Part shown: piece by piece, positions 13,962 through 22,801 of the stretch
Numbering within the stretch: position 1 is the stretch's first letter
Layout: every line of letters begins with the position of its first letter
From: Sandaracinobacteroides sp964394815
GTDB taxonomy: Bacteria > Pseudomonadota > Alphaproteobacteria > Sphingomonadales > Sphingomonadaceae
Reading direction: 5' to 3'
Assembly (NCBI GenBank): GCA_964394815.1
Contig: CAYMZC010000013.1
Coordinates: forward strand, 1-32,428
DNA: 32,428 nt
Translations under genes and position numbers: made by a program
Notes under the pieces: generated by a model
Databases searched by the model: none
What the model was told of the DNA's origin: nothing
The model's input: only the letters and a program-made list of their open reading frames with translations

Positions 13962-16900
13962 CGTTTCCGCCAGTGGTGAACACCCGCTTCAGCCAGGGGC
14001 CGAGATGCTTTTCCACGTCATCGGCAAGGGTGAAGCCCGCAGGCACGATCACGAGCGTGAGCAAGGTGGACAGCAGGAGCCCGCCGATCACTGCGATCGC
14101 CATCGGCGCCCGGAAGCTTGAATCGCCATGCAGGCCAAGGGCCACGGGCAGCATGCCCGCCGTCATGGCGACAGTCGTCATCAGGATGGGCTGCGCCCGC
14201 TTGTGCCCGGCATCGACGATCGCCGTCTCGCGGTCGACGCCATGGCGCATTTCCTCGATGGCGAAATCGACCAGAAGGATGGAATTCTTCGCGACGATCC
14301 CCAGCAGCATCAATATGCCGATATAGACCGGCATGGAGATGGAATGCCCGGTGAGAATGAGGGCGATGGCCGCCCCCAGCGGGGCGAGAAGCAGCGAGCC
14401 CATGTTCACGAAGGGCGGCAGCACCCGCTTGTAGAGCAGCACCAGCACCGCGAAGACGAGCATGATCCCCGAGACGATGGCGACGACGAAGTTCGTCACC
14501 AGTTCCTCCATCGCCTCGGCCTGGCCGAACTTCACCTGCCTGACCCCTGTCGGCAGATTTGCCATGGAGGGCAGCTTGTTGATGGCTTCCGTCGCCACCG
14601 AATATTCGACGCCGTTGAGATCGGCGACGAGCATGGTGCGGCGGGTCTGGTTGTAGCGGCGGATCTTGCTGGGGCCGTTGCCGAAGCTCACATCGGCAAC
14701 CACCTTGAGCGGCACTGTCCCGCCGGAAGCCGTCGGCACCGGCAGGTTCGCAAGCGCGTCGGCATCGGCGCGGGCGGTATCCGTCAGGCTCACGCGGATG
14801 GGCACCTGGCGGTCGCTCAGCGAGAATTTCGCCATGTTCTGCTCGATGTCGCCAAGCGTCGCGATTCGGATCGTCTGCGACAGCACCGAGGTGGAAACGC
14901 CAAGCTGGGCGGCCATGTCGAACTTCGGCTTGATGAGGATTTCAGGCCGCTGAAGATCGCCGTCGATTCGCGCGTCGCGGATGACGGACAGGGCCTGCAT
15001 CTCGCGCTCGACCTTCGCCGACGTCGCGTCCAGCAGCTCCGGATCATCCGAGGCGAGCATCACCACGATGTCGCGGCTTTGCCCGCCGCCCGACATGTTC
15101 TGGAAATTGAGGCGCGCATCAGGAATGGCGGCAAGCTGCGGCGCCATGCGGCGCTCGAATTCCTTGGTGCTGGCCGCGCGCTCCTCGCGATCCACCAGCT
15201 CCACGAACAGCGTTCCCCGGCGCACTTCGCCGCCATCGCCGATTTCCTCATAGACGGAGGCGACTTCATCCTGCTTGCGGAGCAGCGCACTGACCGCATC
15301 GACGGCGCGTTCGGTATCTTCGAGCCGCGAGCCGGGCGGCAATTCGAGCTGCACGATCGAGGTGCCGAAATCGGCATCGGGCTGGAAGGTCTGCGGCATC
15401 TGCGCGAACAGGAAGATGGTCAGCACGAAGGACAGTGCGGCCGCGCCCATCATCATCAGCGGCCGCCACCGCTCGACCACCTTGTTGCGGATCTTCGCGA
15501 ACAGCCCCGGGGCTGGCTGGTGACGATCCTGGTGCACCGTCCAGCGCAGGAAACGCAAATAGGCATGCATGATGCGGTTCTCGCCATGCGGCTCCTCGCC
15601 ATGCGCCTTCAGGAAATAGGCCGCCATCAGCGGGGTGAGCATCCGCGCAACCAGCAACGACATGAACACCGCGATGGATACGGTCAGGCCGAACTGGCGG
15701 AAATACTGGCCACTGATGCCCGACATGAAGCTGACCGGCAGGAAGACGGCGATGATCGAGAAGGTGGTGGCGACAACGGCGAGGCCGATTTCGTCGGCGG
15801 CGTCGATCGCGGCCTGGAAGGGCGACTTGCCCATGCGCATGTGGCGGACGATGTTCTCGATTTCGACGATCGCGTCATCCACGAGGATCCCGGCGACAAG
15901 CGACAGCGCCAGCAGGCTGATCGTGTTGAGCGTGAAGCCCATGAGATCCATGAACCAGAAGGCAGGAACTGCGGAAAGCGGAATGGCGAGCGCCGCGATG
16001 ACCGTCGCGCGCCAGTCGCGCAGGAACAGGAAGACGACGAGAACGGCCAGAAGCGCGCCTTCCCACATGGCGGTCAGCGCGCTGTTGTATTCGCCCTTGG
16101 TATATTCGACCGAGGTGTAGAGCTCGACAAACTCGACGCCGGGATATTCCGATTCCAGCTTCTCCAGTTCCTCGTTCATCCGCTCATAGACGGCGACATC
16201 CGATGCGCCCTTGGCCTTGAACAGGCCGAAGCTGGTGACCTGCCGGCCATCGAGCCGCGCGATCGAGCGCTGCTCGGATGCGCCATCATGCACATGGGCG
16301 ATGTCGGACAGGCGCACTTCGCGGCTGCCGCTGATGGAAATCCGTGTCTCGCCAAGCTCGAGGGCCGTGCGCGCGCCGCCGAGCACGCGGACAGCCTGCT
16401 CGGCGCCGGAAATGTCGGTCCGGCCGCCCGGCGCGTCGATGTTGAGCTGCCGCAGCTGCGCGTTCACCTGGGCCGCGGTGATGCCATAGGCCTGCAGCCG
16501 CGCGGGATCGAGATCGACACGAATCTCCCGCGAGACACCGCCGCCGCGCATGACCTGCGCGACGCCCGGGCCGGACACGAGCCTTTTCGTCACCGTATTG
16601 TCGACGAACCAGCTCAGCTCCTCGAGCGTCATCGCCGTCGATTTCACGGCAACATAGGCGATGGCGCCGCCTTCGATGTCGATCCGGCTCACCTGCGGTT
16701 CCAATATGCCTTCGGGCAGGTTGGAGCGCACCTTGGTGACGGCGTCGCGAACATCGTTCACCGCCCGGTCGACAGGCGTGCCGAGGTGGAATTCGATCGA
16801 GGTGGAGCTGGACCCTTCCTGCACCACCGACGAGATGTTCTTCACATTGCCAAGGCCGGCAACCGCGCCCTCGATCTTCTGGGTGATCTGGGTCTCGATC

Positions 16901-17082
16901 TCGGTGGGCGCGCCGCCCGGCTGGGAAATCATCACCTGCACCAGAGGCGCCGAAATGTCGGGCATCTGGGTGATCTTCATCTGGAAGAAGCTGAGAAGCC
17001 CGGCCGCCGTCAGCAGCAGGAACAGCATGATCGGCGGTATGGGGTTCCGGATCGACCAGCTGGATATGTTGCGAAGATCCAT
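13900..17082 (-). CDS. RND efflux pump inner-membrane subunit (AcrB/MexB superfamily)
   Basis: The 1060-residue protein is a full-length proton-driven RND transporter with 12 membrane segments in two repeats. The N-terminus is in the family style (MDLRNISSWSIRNPIPPIML). Proton relay residues are D402 and D403 in GILVDDAIVEIEN and K932 in GIVAKNSILLVDF. Between the membrane bundles are the two large periplasmic porter/docking loops, as in AcrB. Substrates could be drugs, dyes, solvents or metabolites; the sequence does not tell which. It begins four bases after the membrane-fusion gene and its 3' end overlaps DUF445. There is no outer-membrane TolC-like gene and no TetR or two-component regulator next to it, so an unlinked outer-membrane channel is expected. 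Confidence 0.95.
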   Translation of the reverse strand: MDLRNISSWSIRNPIPPIMLFLLLTAAGLLSFFQMKITQMPDISAPLVQVMISQPGGAPTEIETQITQKIEGAVAGLGNVKNISSVVQEGSSSTSIEFHLGTPVDRAVNDVRDAVTKVRSNLPEGILEPQVSRIDIEGGAIAYVAVKSTAMTLEELSWFVDNTVTKRLVSGPGVAQVMRGGGVSREIRVDLDPARLQAYGITAAQVNAQLRQLNIDAPGGRTDISGAEQAVRVLGGARTALELGETRISISGSREVRLSDIAHVHDGASEQRSIARLDGRQVTSFGLFKAKGASDVAVYERMNEELEKLESEYPGVEFVELYTSVEYTKGEYNSALTAMWEGALLAVLVVFLFLRDWRATVIAALAIPLSAVPAFWFMDLMGFTLNTISLLALSLVAGILVDDAIVEIENIVRHMRMGKSPFQAAIDAADEIGLAVVATTFSIIAVFLPVSFMSGISGQYFRQFGLTVSIAVFMSLLVARMLTPLMAAYFLKAHGEEPHGENRIMHAYLRFLRWTVHQDRHQPAPGLFAKIRNKVVERWRPLMMMGAAALSFVLTIFLFAQMPQTFQPDADFGTSIVQLELPPGSRLEDTERAVDAVSALLRKQDEVASVYEEIGDGGEVRRGTLFVELVDREERAASTKEFERRMAPQLAAIPDARLNFQNMSGGGQSRDIVVMLASDDPELLDATSAKVEREMQALSVIRDARIDGDLQRPEILIKPKFDMAAQLGVSTSVLSQTIRIATLGDIEQNMAKFSLSDRQVPIRVSLTDTARADADALANLPVPTASGGTVPLKVVADVSFGNGPSKIRRYNQTRRTMLVADLNGVEYSVATEAINKLPSMANLPTGVRQVKFGQAEAMEELVTNFVVAIVSGIMLVFAVLVLLYKRVLPPFVNMGSLLLAPLGAAIALILTGHSISMPVYIGILMLLGIVAKNSILLVDFAIEEMRHGVDRETAIVDAGHKRAQPILMTTVAMTAGMLPVALGLHGDSSFRAPMAIAVIGGLLLSTLLTLVIVPAGFTLADDVEKHLGPWLKRVFTTGGNDGPQTAAPPLPDKAGPQAAE

Positions 17083-17086
17083 GACC

Positions 17087-18307
17087 TCAGCCCGCCTTTC
17101 CGGACATCCCCCGGGCAGCCGCGGCGTCCGCCTGCAAAACGGGCGTCACCTTCTCGCCCGGCCGCAGGAAGGCGCCTGCTGAAACGACGACCTGCTCATC
17201 GCCAGAAAGCCCGTCGGCAATGGCGACGCCGGAAGCCGACACGCTGGCGATGCGCACATCGCGCCGCGCAACCACGCCATCGGTGCCGGCAACAAGCACG
17301 AAACTCTTGCCCTTGTCCGTCTGGATGGCGGATTGCGGCACGACCGGGCGCGCCGTCCGTCCGCCTTCGACCACGACATTGGCGAAACCCCCGGCCCGGA
17401 TGGTTTCGGCGGCAGGCAGCGCAATGCGTGCGACGCCCTGGCGGCTCTGCGGGTCGATCACCGGCTCCAGAAGCCAGATCCGCCCGGCATAGCTGCTGGC
17501 GGAGCCGACCGGCGTGACAGTCACCTCCTGCCCGACCTGAAGCCGGGGCATGTCCTGCTCGGCGATCTGGGCGCGCACTTCCATCTGGCCGCCGGCAGCG
17601 ACGCGGAACAAGGCGCCCGACGCCGGCGAGACGACCTGCCCCGGTTCGACATTGCGCTGGATCACGAGACCGGCTTCGGGGGCGCGGATGGAAAGGCGGA
17701 GGATTCGTTCGCGCATTTCCTGGACCTGCGCCCGCGCGACATCGACACGGGCACGCGCGGAATCGCGGGTGGCGGTGCGGCGGTCGATATCCGCCCTGGA
17801 GATGAAGCCGCGCGCAACGAGCGCCTGGGCGCGATCGAGCTCGGCCTGGGCAAGGCGGGCATCGGCACCGGCCTGCACCAGGCCCGCTTCCAGCTGCGCA
17901 AGCTGCGCGCGCTGCACACCGCTGTCCAGCTCGGCCAGAACCTGGCCACGGGCGACATATTGCCCGGCCTCGGCCCGGATGGCGGATACCATGCCGCCCT
18001 CGCCAACGACCCCCACGGGCATGTCACGCCGGGCGGAAATGCTGCCCACGGCGGCCACACGGTCCGCGACATCGCTCGTGCCGGGCACCATCACGGTTAC
18101 CGCCGGCGGGCCGGAGGGCGGCGCGGTCGGCTTGGGAGCCGTCGCGCGCTCGACAAGGAACCACACGAAAAGGGCAAGGCCGATCAGGATGGCGGCGATG
18201 GTGAGAATCAGGCGCCGGCGCGCCTTGCGCGCGACCTCCGGGTCCGTCCCGCCGGATTCGAGATGGGCGCGGATTTCCGGATCACGAGGGGAAAGTTGCA
18301 TGTTCAT
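17087..18307 (-). CDS. RND efflux membrane-fusion (periplasmic adaptor) protein
   Basis: The 406-residue HlyD/AcrA-type adaptor joins the inner-membrane pump to an outer-membrane channel. A single membrane anchor is at about 33-52, after a charged cytoplasmic leader; it is not a lipoprotein. The lipoyl halves (GVVGEGGMVSAIRAEAGQYV and IRAPEAGLVIQRNVEPGQVV) flank an Ala/Arg/Gln-rich coiled-coil hairpin at about 130-205. Beta-barrel and membrane-proximal domains follow. The ATG at 18305-18307 has AAGG 11 bases upstream; an ATG two codons later is possible. It is first in an operon with the pump gene and DUF445. Confidence 0.93.
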   Translation of the reverse strand: MNMQLSPRDPEIRAHLESGGTDPEVARKARRRLILTIAAILIGLALFVWFLVERATAPKPTAPPSGPPAVTVMVPGTSDVADRVAAVGSISARRDMPVGVVGEGGMVSAIRAEAGQYVARGQVLAELDSGVQRAQLAQLEAGLVQAGADARLAQAELDRAQALVARGFISRADIDRRTATRDSARARVDVARAQVQEMRERILRLSIRAPEAGLVIQRNVEPGQVVSPASGALFRVAAGGQMEVRAQIAEQDMPRLQVGQEVTVTPVGSASSYAGRIWLLEPVIDPQSRQGVARIALPAAETIRAGGFANVVVEGGRTARPVVPQSAIQTDKGKSFVLVAGTDGVVARRDVRIASVSASGVAIADGLSGDEQVVVSAGAFLRPGEKVTPVLQADAAAARGMSGKAG

Positions 18308-18617
18308 GCCGTCAATAACCTTAATGTTGCCCGGACCCGCCTGCGCGTTGGCGCAGCCATGCCCGCTACAGCCGGCCCGCTCCCCTCAAAGACAGGCGCC
18401 TGCGCGATGGCCCATACACCTTGTCGTGCGTGAAATAAAGCCAGGCTTCACAAGCCATGCCACAAAGGGCGTCGGCCATGACAAAAGACTGAAAGGCAAG
18501 GCCCCTGCCCTTTTCCGCTGCCGGATGCGCCGGCTTTCATGCTAGGCTTTCCAAGGGAAATATCGATCAGTCTGCCAGACAGGCTGGCAGGCTGGCAGCA
18601 ACGCACGGGAGACCGGC
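18308..18617. other. Divergent intergenic region, 310 bases, no gene
   Basis: The region separates the pump operon (leftward) from the GlsB-like gene (rightward). I find no convincing reading frame; a 37-codon frame on the minus strand beginning MADALCGMACEAW has no ribosome-binding site. A small inverted repeat GGCTT-CAC-AAGCC is at 18444-18456. Near the right end CTGCCAG (18572-18578) can pair with either of two CTGGCAG copies (18584-18590, 18592-18598), giving two mutually exclusive stems in the leader of the GlsB-like gene. No promoter could be assigned with confidence; I looked for the GGAAC-CGTT pattern of EcfG stress promoters and did not find it. Confidence 0.6.
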
Positions 18618-18875
18618 ATGGACTATGGATTTTTCGGCTGGATCATCATCGGCCTGATCGCTGGCGCGCTCGCAAAGTGGGTCATGCCGGGGCGTGATCC
18701 GGGCGGGATGATCGTCACCATCCTCATCGGCATCGCAGGCGGGGTCGTTGGCGGATTCCTGGCCAATCTCATCGGCCTGGGTACTGGCGGCTCCCTCTGG
18801 AACCTGCTGCTGGCGACTGTCGGCGCGGTGCTGCTGCTCTGGCTCTACCGCAAGCTGCAAGGCCGCGCGTCCTGA
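18618..18875 (+). CDS. GlsB/YeaQ/YmgE family small membrane protein
   Basis: The 85-residue protein has three hydrophobic segments and the glycine-rich pattern of this family: GWIIIGLIAGALAKWVMPG, GRDPGG, then MIVTILIGIAGGVVGGFLAN. These are transglycosylase-associated-type membrane proteins, usually induced by general stress; the biochemical role is unknown. GGGAG precedes the ATG. It is followed after 172 bases by the SIMPL-domain gene on the same strand. Confidence 0.9.
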   Translation: MDYGFFGWIIIGLIAGALAKWVMPGRDPGGMIVTILIGIAGGVVGGFLANLIGLGTGGSLWNLLLATVGAVLLLWLYRKLQGRAS

Positions 18876-18881
18876 AGCGCC

Positions 18882-18922
18882 CGGGCCGCCCGGCCCGAAA
18901 CGCCCGGACCGAAACGCCCGGA
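18882..18922. repeat. Hairpin and 14-bp tandem duplication after the GlsB-like gene
   Basis: A CGGGCC/GGCCCG stem (18882-18887 and 18892-18897) is followed by two perfect, adjacent copies of CCGAAACGCCCGGA (18895-18908 and 18909-18922). No T-run is present. The remaining bases to the SIMPL gene (18923-19047) hold nothing I recognise apart from its AGGAGA ribosome-binding site. Confidence 0.7.
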
Positions 18923-19047
18923 CCGGGACATCACGGCATGCCGCCAGCCCGGATGCTTCATCCGGCAGACATGTGCATGCCGCCAGAAATGCAGAAGAGC
19001 GCAAAGCCCCGCCCAGGGGCCAACCCACCCGAAGCCCAGGAGACGGC

Positions 19048-19779
19048 ATGAAGAAAAGACATATCGTCGCACTGCTCGCCGCCATGGCGGCCGCAAGCAC
19101 CAGCGCCCAGGTCGCGGCACAGACGGCAGGCCAGGCGACAGATCAGGGCTCCCGTGAAGCCACGACGCTCGACATTTCGGCGACCGCCGATGTGCGGGCA
19201 GCACCCGACATCGCCGATATCGGCGCCGGAGTCGTCACGCAGGCGACCGATGCCGCAGCAGCCCTTGCCGCCAATTCCACGCGCATGAACCGCGTGGTCG
19301 CGGCCCTCAGGAAAGCCGGTGTCGCCGATCGCGACATCCAGACCTCAAGCCTCTCGCTGCAGCCGCAGTTCCGCTACGAAAAGGACAGGGAACCGATCCT
19401 GACCGGCTTCCAGGCATCGAACCAGGTGCGCGTGACCTTGCGCGACCTGAAGAACGCCGGTCGCGTGATCGATGCGCTTGTCGCGGAAGGCGCCAACAGC
19501 ATCCACGGCCCGCAGTTCCGGGTCGAAAAGCCCGATCCGCTGCTCGACAAGGCCAGGACTGATGCCGTGGCGCTGGCCCGCGCGCGCGCCGACCTCTACG
19601 CCAGGGCTGCCGGCATGAAGGTGAAGCGCATCCTGTCCATCCGCGAGGGCGTGACCAGCGACCAGCCGATGCCGATGCCGCGTGTGGCCATGGCGATGGA
19701 GTCGCGCGCCGACAGCCCGGTCGAGCCGGGCGAGGTGCAGATGGCCGTTACCGTCTCGATGCAGTTCGAACTGGAATAG
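19048..19779 (+). CDS. SIMPL-domain (DUF541) secreted protein
   Basis: The 243-residue protein has a signal peptide (MKKRHIVALLAAMAAASTSA, cleavage near 20-25). The SIMPL fold then covers the rest: TTLDISATADVRAAPDIADI, IQTSSLSLQPQFRYEKDREP, ILTGFQASNQVRVTLRDL, and AVALARARADLYARAAG near the end. Bacterial members (OMP_b-brl/DUF541, including the periplasmic YggE) are linked to oxidative stress tolerance; the molecular function is unclear. AGGAGA lies before the ATG at 19048; the longer open frame upstream runs through the GlsB-like gene in another frame and is not real. It converges on the Lrp-type regulator. Confidence 0.9.
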   Translation: MKKRHIVALLAAMAAASTSAQVAAQTAGQATDQGSREATTLDISATADVRAAPDIADIGAGVVTQATDAAAALAANSTRMNRVVAALRKAGVADRDIQTSSLSLQPQFRYEKDREPILTGFQASNQVRVTLRDLKNAGRVIDALVAEGANSIHGPQFRVEKPDPLLDKARTDAVALARARADLYARAAGMKVKRILSIREGVTSDQPMPMPRVAMAMESRADSPVEPGEVQMAVTVSMQFELE

Positions 19780-19806
19780 AGGCGGGCGCGCATACAGGCG
19801 GGCGCG
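19780..19806. repeat. 11-bp direct repeat at the SIMPL/Lrp convergent junction
   Basis: AGGCGGGCGCG occurs at 19780-19790 and 19796-19806, filling the gap between the two stop codons. I see no stable hairpin here, unlike at most other convergent junctions in the window. Confidence 0.6.
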
Positions 19807-19807
19807 G

Positions 19808-20272
19808 TCAGAGCGGGTAGCCTGAAAAGGCCTTGGTGCGATGCATCGCCACCGAGGAACTCACCCGCTCGATCTGCCATGGCCCCGATGTCCATTCGGC
19901 TGTTAGCGCCCGCCACTCGGCCATGTCCGAGACCAGCACCTTCACATGATAGTCGCTCTTGCCCGAGATTTCAGCGGCCTCCAGCACGCGCGGATCGGCC
20001 TCGAACAGGGCTTCGACACTGCGGAAATCCTCGGGGAGGTGGCGTTTCAGCGTCACCTCCCCATAGATGATGAGGGCCGGGCGCAGCTTCTCCACCGCGA
20101 TGCGCGCGCCATAGCCCGTGATGATGCCGAGGCTTTCCAGCCGCCTGACCCGGGCGAGACAGGCCGATGGCGACAGCGCCACCCTGTCCGCCAGGGCGGC
20201 ATTGGTGATTCGCCCATCCTGCTGCAGCACATCCAGGATGCGGCGGTCGATGCGGTCGGGGCTGTCCGTCAT
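19808..20272 (-). CDS. Lrp/AsnC family transcriptional regulator
   Basis: The 154-residue protein has an N-terminal helix-turn-helix (about 8-55: DRIDRRILDVLQQDGRITNA, then ALADRVALSPSACLARVRRL) and a C-terminal RAM ligand-binding domain (about 65-150, with GKSDYHVKVLVSDMAEW). Lrp/AsnC proteins bind amino acids and form dimers to octamers on 15-bp palindromes. It is divergent from astA-astD-astB across 95 bases, where a 15-base palindrome is found. The natural inference is that it senses arginine or a related amino acid and controls the AST genes and itself. That is inferred from position only. Confidence 0.93.
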   Translation of the reverse strand: MTDSPDRIDRRILDVLQQDGRITNAALADRVALSPSACLARVRRLESLGIITGYGARIAVEKLRPALIIYGEVTLKRHLPEDFRSVEALFEADPRVLEAAEISGKSDYHVKVLVSDMAEWRALTAEWTSGPWQIERVSSSVAMHRTKAFSGYPL

Positions 20273-20297
20273 GATCTTTCGCCAATTCCCTCGCCTG

Positions 20298-20325
20298 CCG
20301 CAGAATCTGCGGTTTCGGGCGCAGA
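20298..20325. promoter_or_regulatory. Candidate Lrp-type operator between the regulator and astA
   Basis: CCGCAGAATCTGCGG (20298-20312) is a perfect 15-base palindrome around a central A. Its half-site CGCAGA (20299-20304) recurs in the same orientation at 20320-20325, 21 bases along, i.e. two helical turns. The length and odd centre fit sites of the Lrp/AsnC family, and the position between the regulator and astA is right for dual control. Confidence 0.6.
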
Positions 20326-20367
20326 CTATCGTTACCCCCGCGCCCTGATGTGCGGCAAGATGGCCCC

Positions 20368-21390
20368 ATGGCCGAAATCGATCTCTCCCAATGGCATGTC
20401 CGCCCCGCCTCGCGGCAGGATCTCGACGCGCTGGCCGCCCTTGCGGCCCGGACAGGCGGCGGCTTCACCAACCTCCCGAATGACCGCGAGGCCCTCGCGG
20501 CGCGGCTCGACTGGTCAGACAGGAGCCTTGCCGCCCGCATCGACGCGCCCGACGACGAACTCTACATGCTGGTGCTGGAGCACCGGCCGACGGGGCGCAT
20601 CGGCGGCACGGCGTGCATCTTTTCCCGCGTGGGCGTGCGCTGGCCCTTCTATTCCTACAAGATCTCCACCCTTTCGATGCGCTCGCGCGAGCTGGAGCGC
20701 ACCTTCCGCACCGGCGTCCTGCATCTGGTGAACGACCATGACGGCGCCAGCGAAGTGGGCGGCCTGTTCCTGCACCCCGATCTGCGCACCGGCGGGCTGG
20801 GCCGGCTTCTGGCGCGCAGCCGCTACATGTTCATCGCGAACCACCGTCAGCGCTTTTCCAGCCGCGTGCTTGCGGAATTGCGGGGCCGGATCCGGCCGGA
20901 CGGCAGCGCCCCCTTCTGGGACGGGCTGGCCGGCAAGTTCTTCGGCATGAGCTTCCAGGAAGCAGACACCTTCAATTCCATCCACGGCAACCAGTTCATC
21001 GCCGACCTGATGCCGAAATACCCGGTCTATGTGGCGCTGCTGCCACCGGAAACGCAGGCGTGCATCGGCCAGCCGCATGACGATGGCCGCGGCGCGCGGG
21101 CGATGCTGGAAGCCGAGGGCTTCGCCTGCAACGGCTATGTGGACATCTTTGACGGAGGGCCGACCATGGATTGCCGCATGGAAGAGCTGCGCGCCATCCG
21201 CGAGGCCCGGCCTGCCCGGATGGCGGGCGAAGAGGCACTTCCGGGCGTTTCCCGCCAGCTCGTGGCCGGCGGCGCGCTGCAGGGCTTTCGCGCTGCCCTT
21301 CTGCCGGTGCGGGAATCGCCCGACGGCATAATGCTGCCACCCGGCGGCCCCTTCCATTCCGGAGAGGCGCTTCTTCATGCCCCGGCCTGA
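20368..21390 (+). CDS. astA: Arginine N-succinyltransferase
   Basis: The 340-residue enzyme transfers succinyl from succinyl-CoA to the alpha-amino group of arginine, the first AST step. The opening WHVRPASRQDLDALAALA and TGGGFTNLP, the block GHxxSEVGGLFLHPDLR (here DHDGASEVGGLFLHPDLR), FWDGLAGKFFGMSFQEAD and MPKYPVYVALLP are the conserved parts of AstA. The length is close to the E. coli enzyme. The ATG at 20368 is preferred over a GTG six codons upstream; the ribosome-binding site is weak. It overlaps astD by 14 bases. Confidence 0.94.
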   Translation: MAEIDLSQWHVRPASRQDLDALAALAARTGGGFTNLPNDREALAARLDWSDRSLAARIDAPDDELYMLVLEHRPTGRIGGTACIFSRVGVRWPFYSYKISTLSMRSRELERTFRTGVLHLVNDHDGASEVGGLFLHPDLRTGGLGRLLARSRYMFIANHRQRFSSRVLAELRGRIRPDGSAPFWDGLAGKFFGMSFQEADTFNSIHGNQFIADLMPKYPVYVALLPPETQACIGQPHDDGRGARAMLEAEGFACNGYVDIFDGGPTMDCRMEELRAIREARPARMAGEEALPGVSRQLVAGGALQGFRAALLPVRESPDGIMLPPGGPFHSGEALLHAPA

Positions 21391-22801
21391 CATGAGCATC
21401 CGGAGCATCCGCCCGCATGACGGCAGCCTGTTGTGGGAAGGCCCCGCAGCAAGCGCCGGAGATGTCGCCAGCGCGCTGGAAAAGGCGCGCGCCGCCCAGC
21501 GCGACTGGGCACTCGCCCCGATCGAGGATCGAATCGCCATCGTGCGCGCCTATCGCGCGGCGGTGGAAGCGGATGCCGAAGGCCTCGCCCGGCTGATCTC
21601 CGAGGAAACGGGCAAACCCCATTGGGAAGCGCGCACCGAAGTCTCGAGCGTGATGGGCAAGGTGGACATTTCCATCGCCGCCCATGCGGAGCGGACAGGC
21701 AGCCGCAGCGCCCCCTTCAAGGCGGACCCGCATGGCGCAACACAGGCACTGCGGCACAAGCCCCATGGCGTGCTGGCGGTGCTTGGCCCCTATAATTTCC
21801 CGGCCCACCTGCCCAATGGCCATATCGTGCCGGCCCTGATCGCGGGCAACGCCATCCTGTTCAAGCCATCCGAAAAGACCCCGGCGACCGGCGCGCACAT
21901 GGCAGCGCTGTGGGCAAGGGCCGGGCTTCCCGATGGCCTGCTGACAGTCCTTCAGGGCGGGGCGGAAACAGGGCGGGCGCTGGCTGCCGCCGACACGGAC
22001 GGCCTGCTCTTCACCGGCTCGGCCCCCACGGGCGAAGCGCTGGCCCGCCAGTTCGCCGACAGGCCGGGCCGGATCCTTGCCCTCGAGATGGGGGGCAACA
22101 ACCCGCTCGTCATCTGGGATCTCCAGGCCGGGGACATCGAGGCGGCGGCGGCCATCGTGGTGCAGTCGGCCTTTCTGTCGGCGGGCCAGCGCTGCACCTG
22201 CGCGCGGCGGCTGATCCTGGAAGATGGCGCACACGAGCCGCTGCTCGACGCCATCCTTGCCCTCATGGACCGGTTGCGGATCGACCAGCCCTTCGCCGAC
22301 CCGCAGCCCTTCATGGGCCCGGTGATCGACAATGGCACGGCCGATGCCCTGATCGCCCGTGCCGCCGCGCTGGGCGGCAAGACGCTGAGGCCGATGCTGC
22401 GCCTGCACGAAGGCCTCCCCTTCCTCACCCCCGGTCTCATCGACGTGACCGGCCTGTCGACGCCGGACGACGAACTGTTCGGCCCGCTGCTGCAACTGGT
22501 TCGGGTGAAGGATTTCCCGGCGGCCATGGCGGCCGCCAACGCTACCCGCTTCGGGCTGTCCGCCGCCCTTGTCGGCGGCGACAGGGCGCTTTACGACCGC
22601 TTCTGGGCGGAAAGCCGGGCGGGCGTCGTCAACTGGAACCGCCCGACCAATGGCGCCGCCTCCAATGCGCCGTTCGGCGGTGTCGGCCGGTCTGGCAATC
22701 ATCGGCCATCGGCCTGGTATGCGGCCGATTACTGCGCCTGGCCCGTCGCCTCGGTGGAAGCCGAACACCCCGCCCTCACCCTGTCGCAAGGGCTTCGCTG
22801 A
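21377..22801 (+). CDS. astD: N-succinylglutamate 5-semialdehyde dehydrogenase
   Basis: The 474-residue NAD-dependent aldehyde dehydrogenase oxidises succinylglutamate semialdehyde to succinylglutamate, AST step 4. Key residues are N140 in GPYNFPAHLPNGH, the cofactor motif FTGS (212-215), E237 in LEMGGNNPLV and catalytic C273 in SAGQRCTCARR. HLPNGH after PYNFP is characteristic of AstD within the superfamily. The start at 21377 has GGAGAGG nine bases upstream, inside the end of astA; an ATG at 21392 has none. The stop overlaps the astB ATG by one base (TGATG). Order astA-astD-astB skips the aminotransferase that should act between AstB and AstD. Confidence 0.95.
   Translation: MPRPDMSIRSIRPHDGSLLWEGPAASAGDVASALEKARAAQRDWALAPIEDRIAIVRAYRAAVEADAEGLARLISEETGKPHWEARTEVSSVMGKVDISIAAHAERTGSRSAPFKADPHGATQALRHKPHGVLAVLGPYNFPAHLPNGHIVPALIAGNAILFKPSEKTPATGAHMAALWARAGLPDGLLTVLQGGAETGRALAAADTDGLLFTGSAPTGEALARQFADRPGRILALEMGGNNPLVIWDLQAGDIEAAAAIVVQSAFLSAGQRCTCARRLILEDGAHEPLLDAILALMDRLRIDQPFADPQPFMGPVIDNGTADALIARAAALGGKTLRPMLRLHEGLPFLTPGLIDVTGLSTPDDELFGPLLQLVRVKDFPAAMAAANATRFGLSAALVGGDRALYDRFWAESRAGVVNWNRPTNGAASNAPFGGVGRSGNHRPSAWYAADYCAWPVASVEAEHPALTLSQGLR

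Noticed and set aside
14128..17517. 1129-codon plus-strand open frame
   Set aside because: It is antisense to the RND pump and fusion protein, with low-complexity His/Arg/Gly-rich content typical of shadows in GC-rich DNA.
18308..18617. 37-codon minus-strand frame beginning MADALCGMACEAW
   Set aside because: There is no ribosome-binding site and no recognisable family; it overlaps likely promoter sequence.
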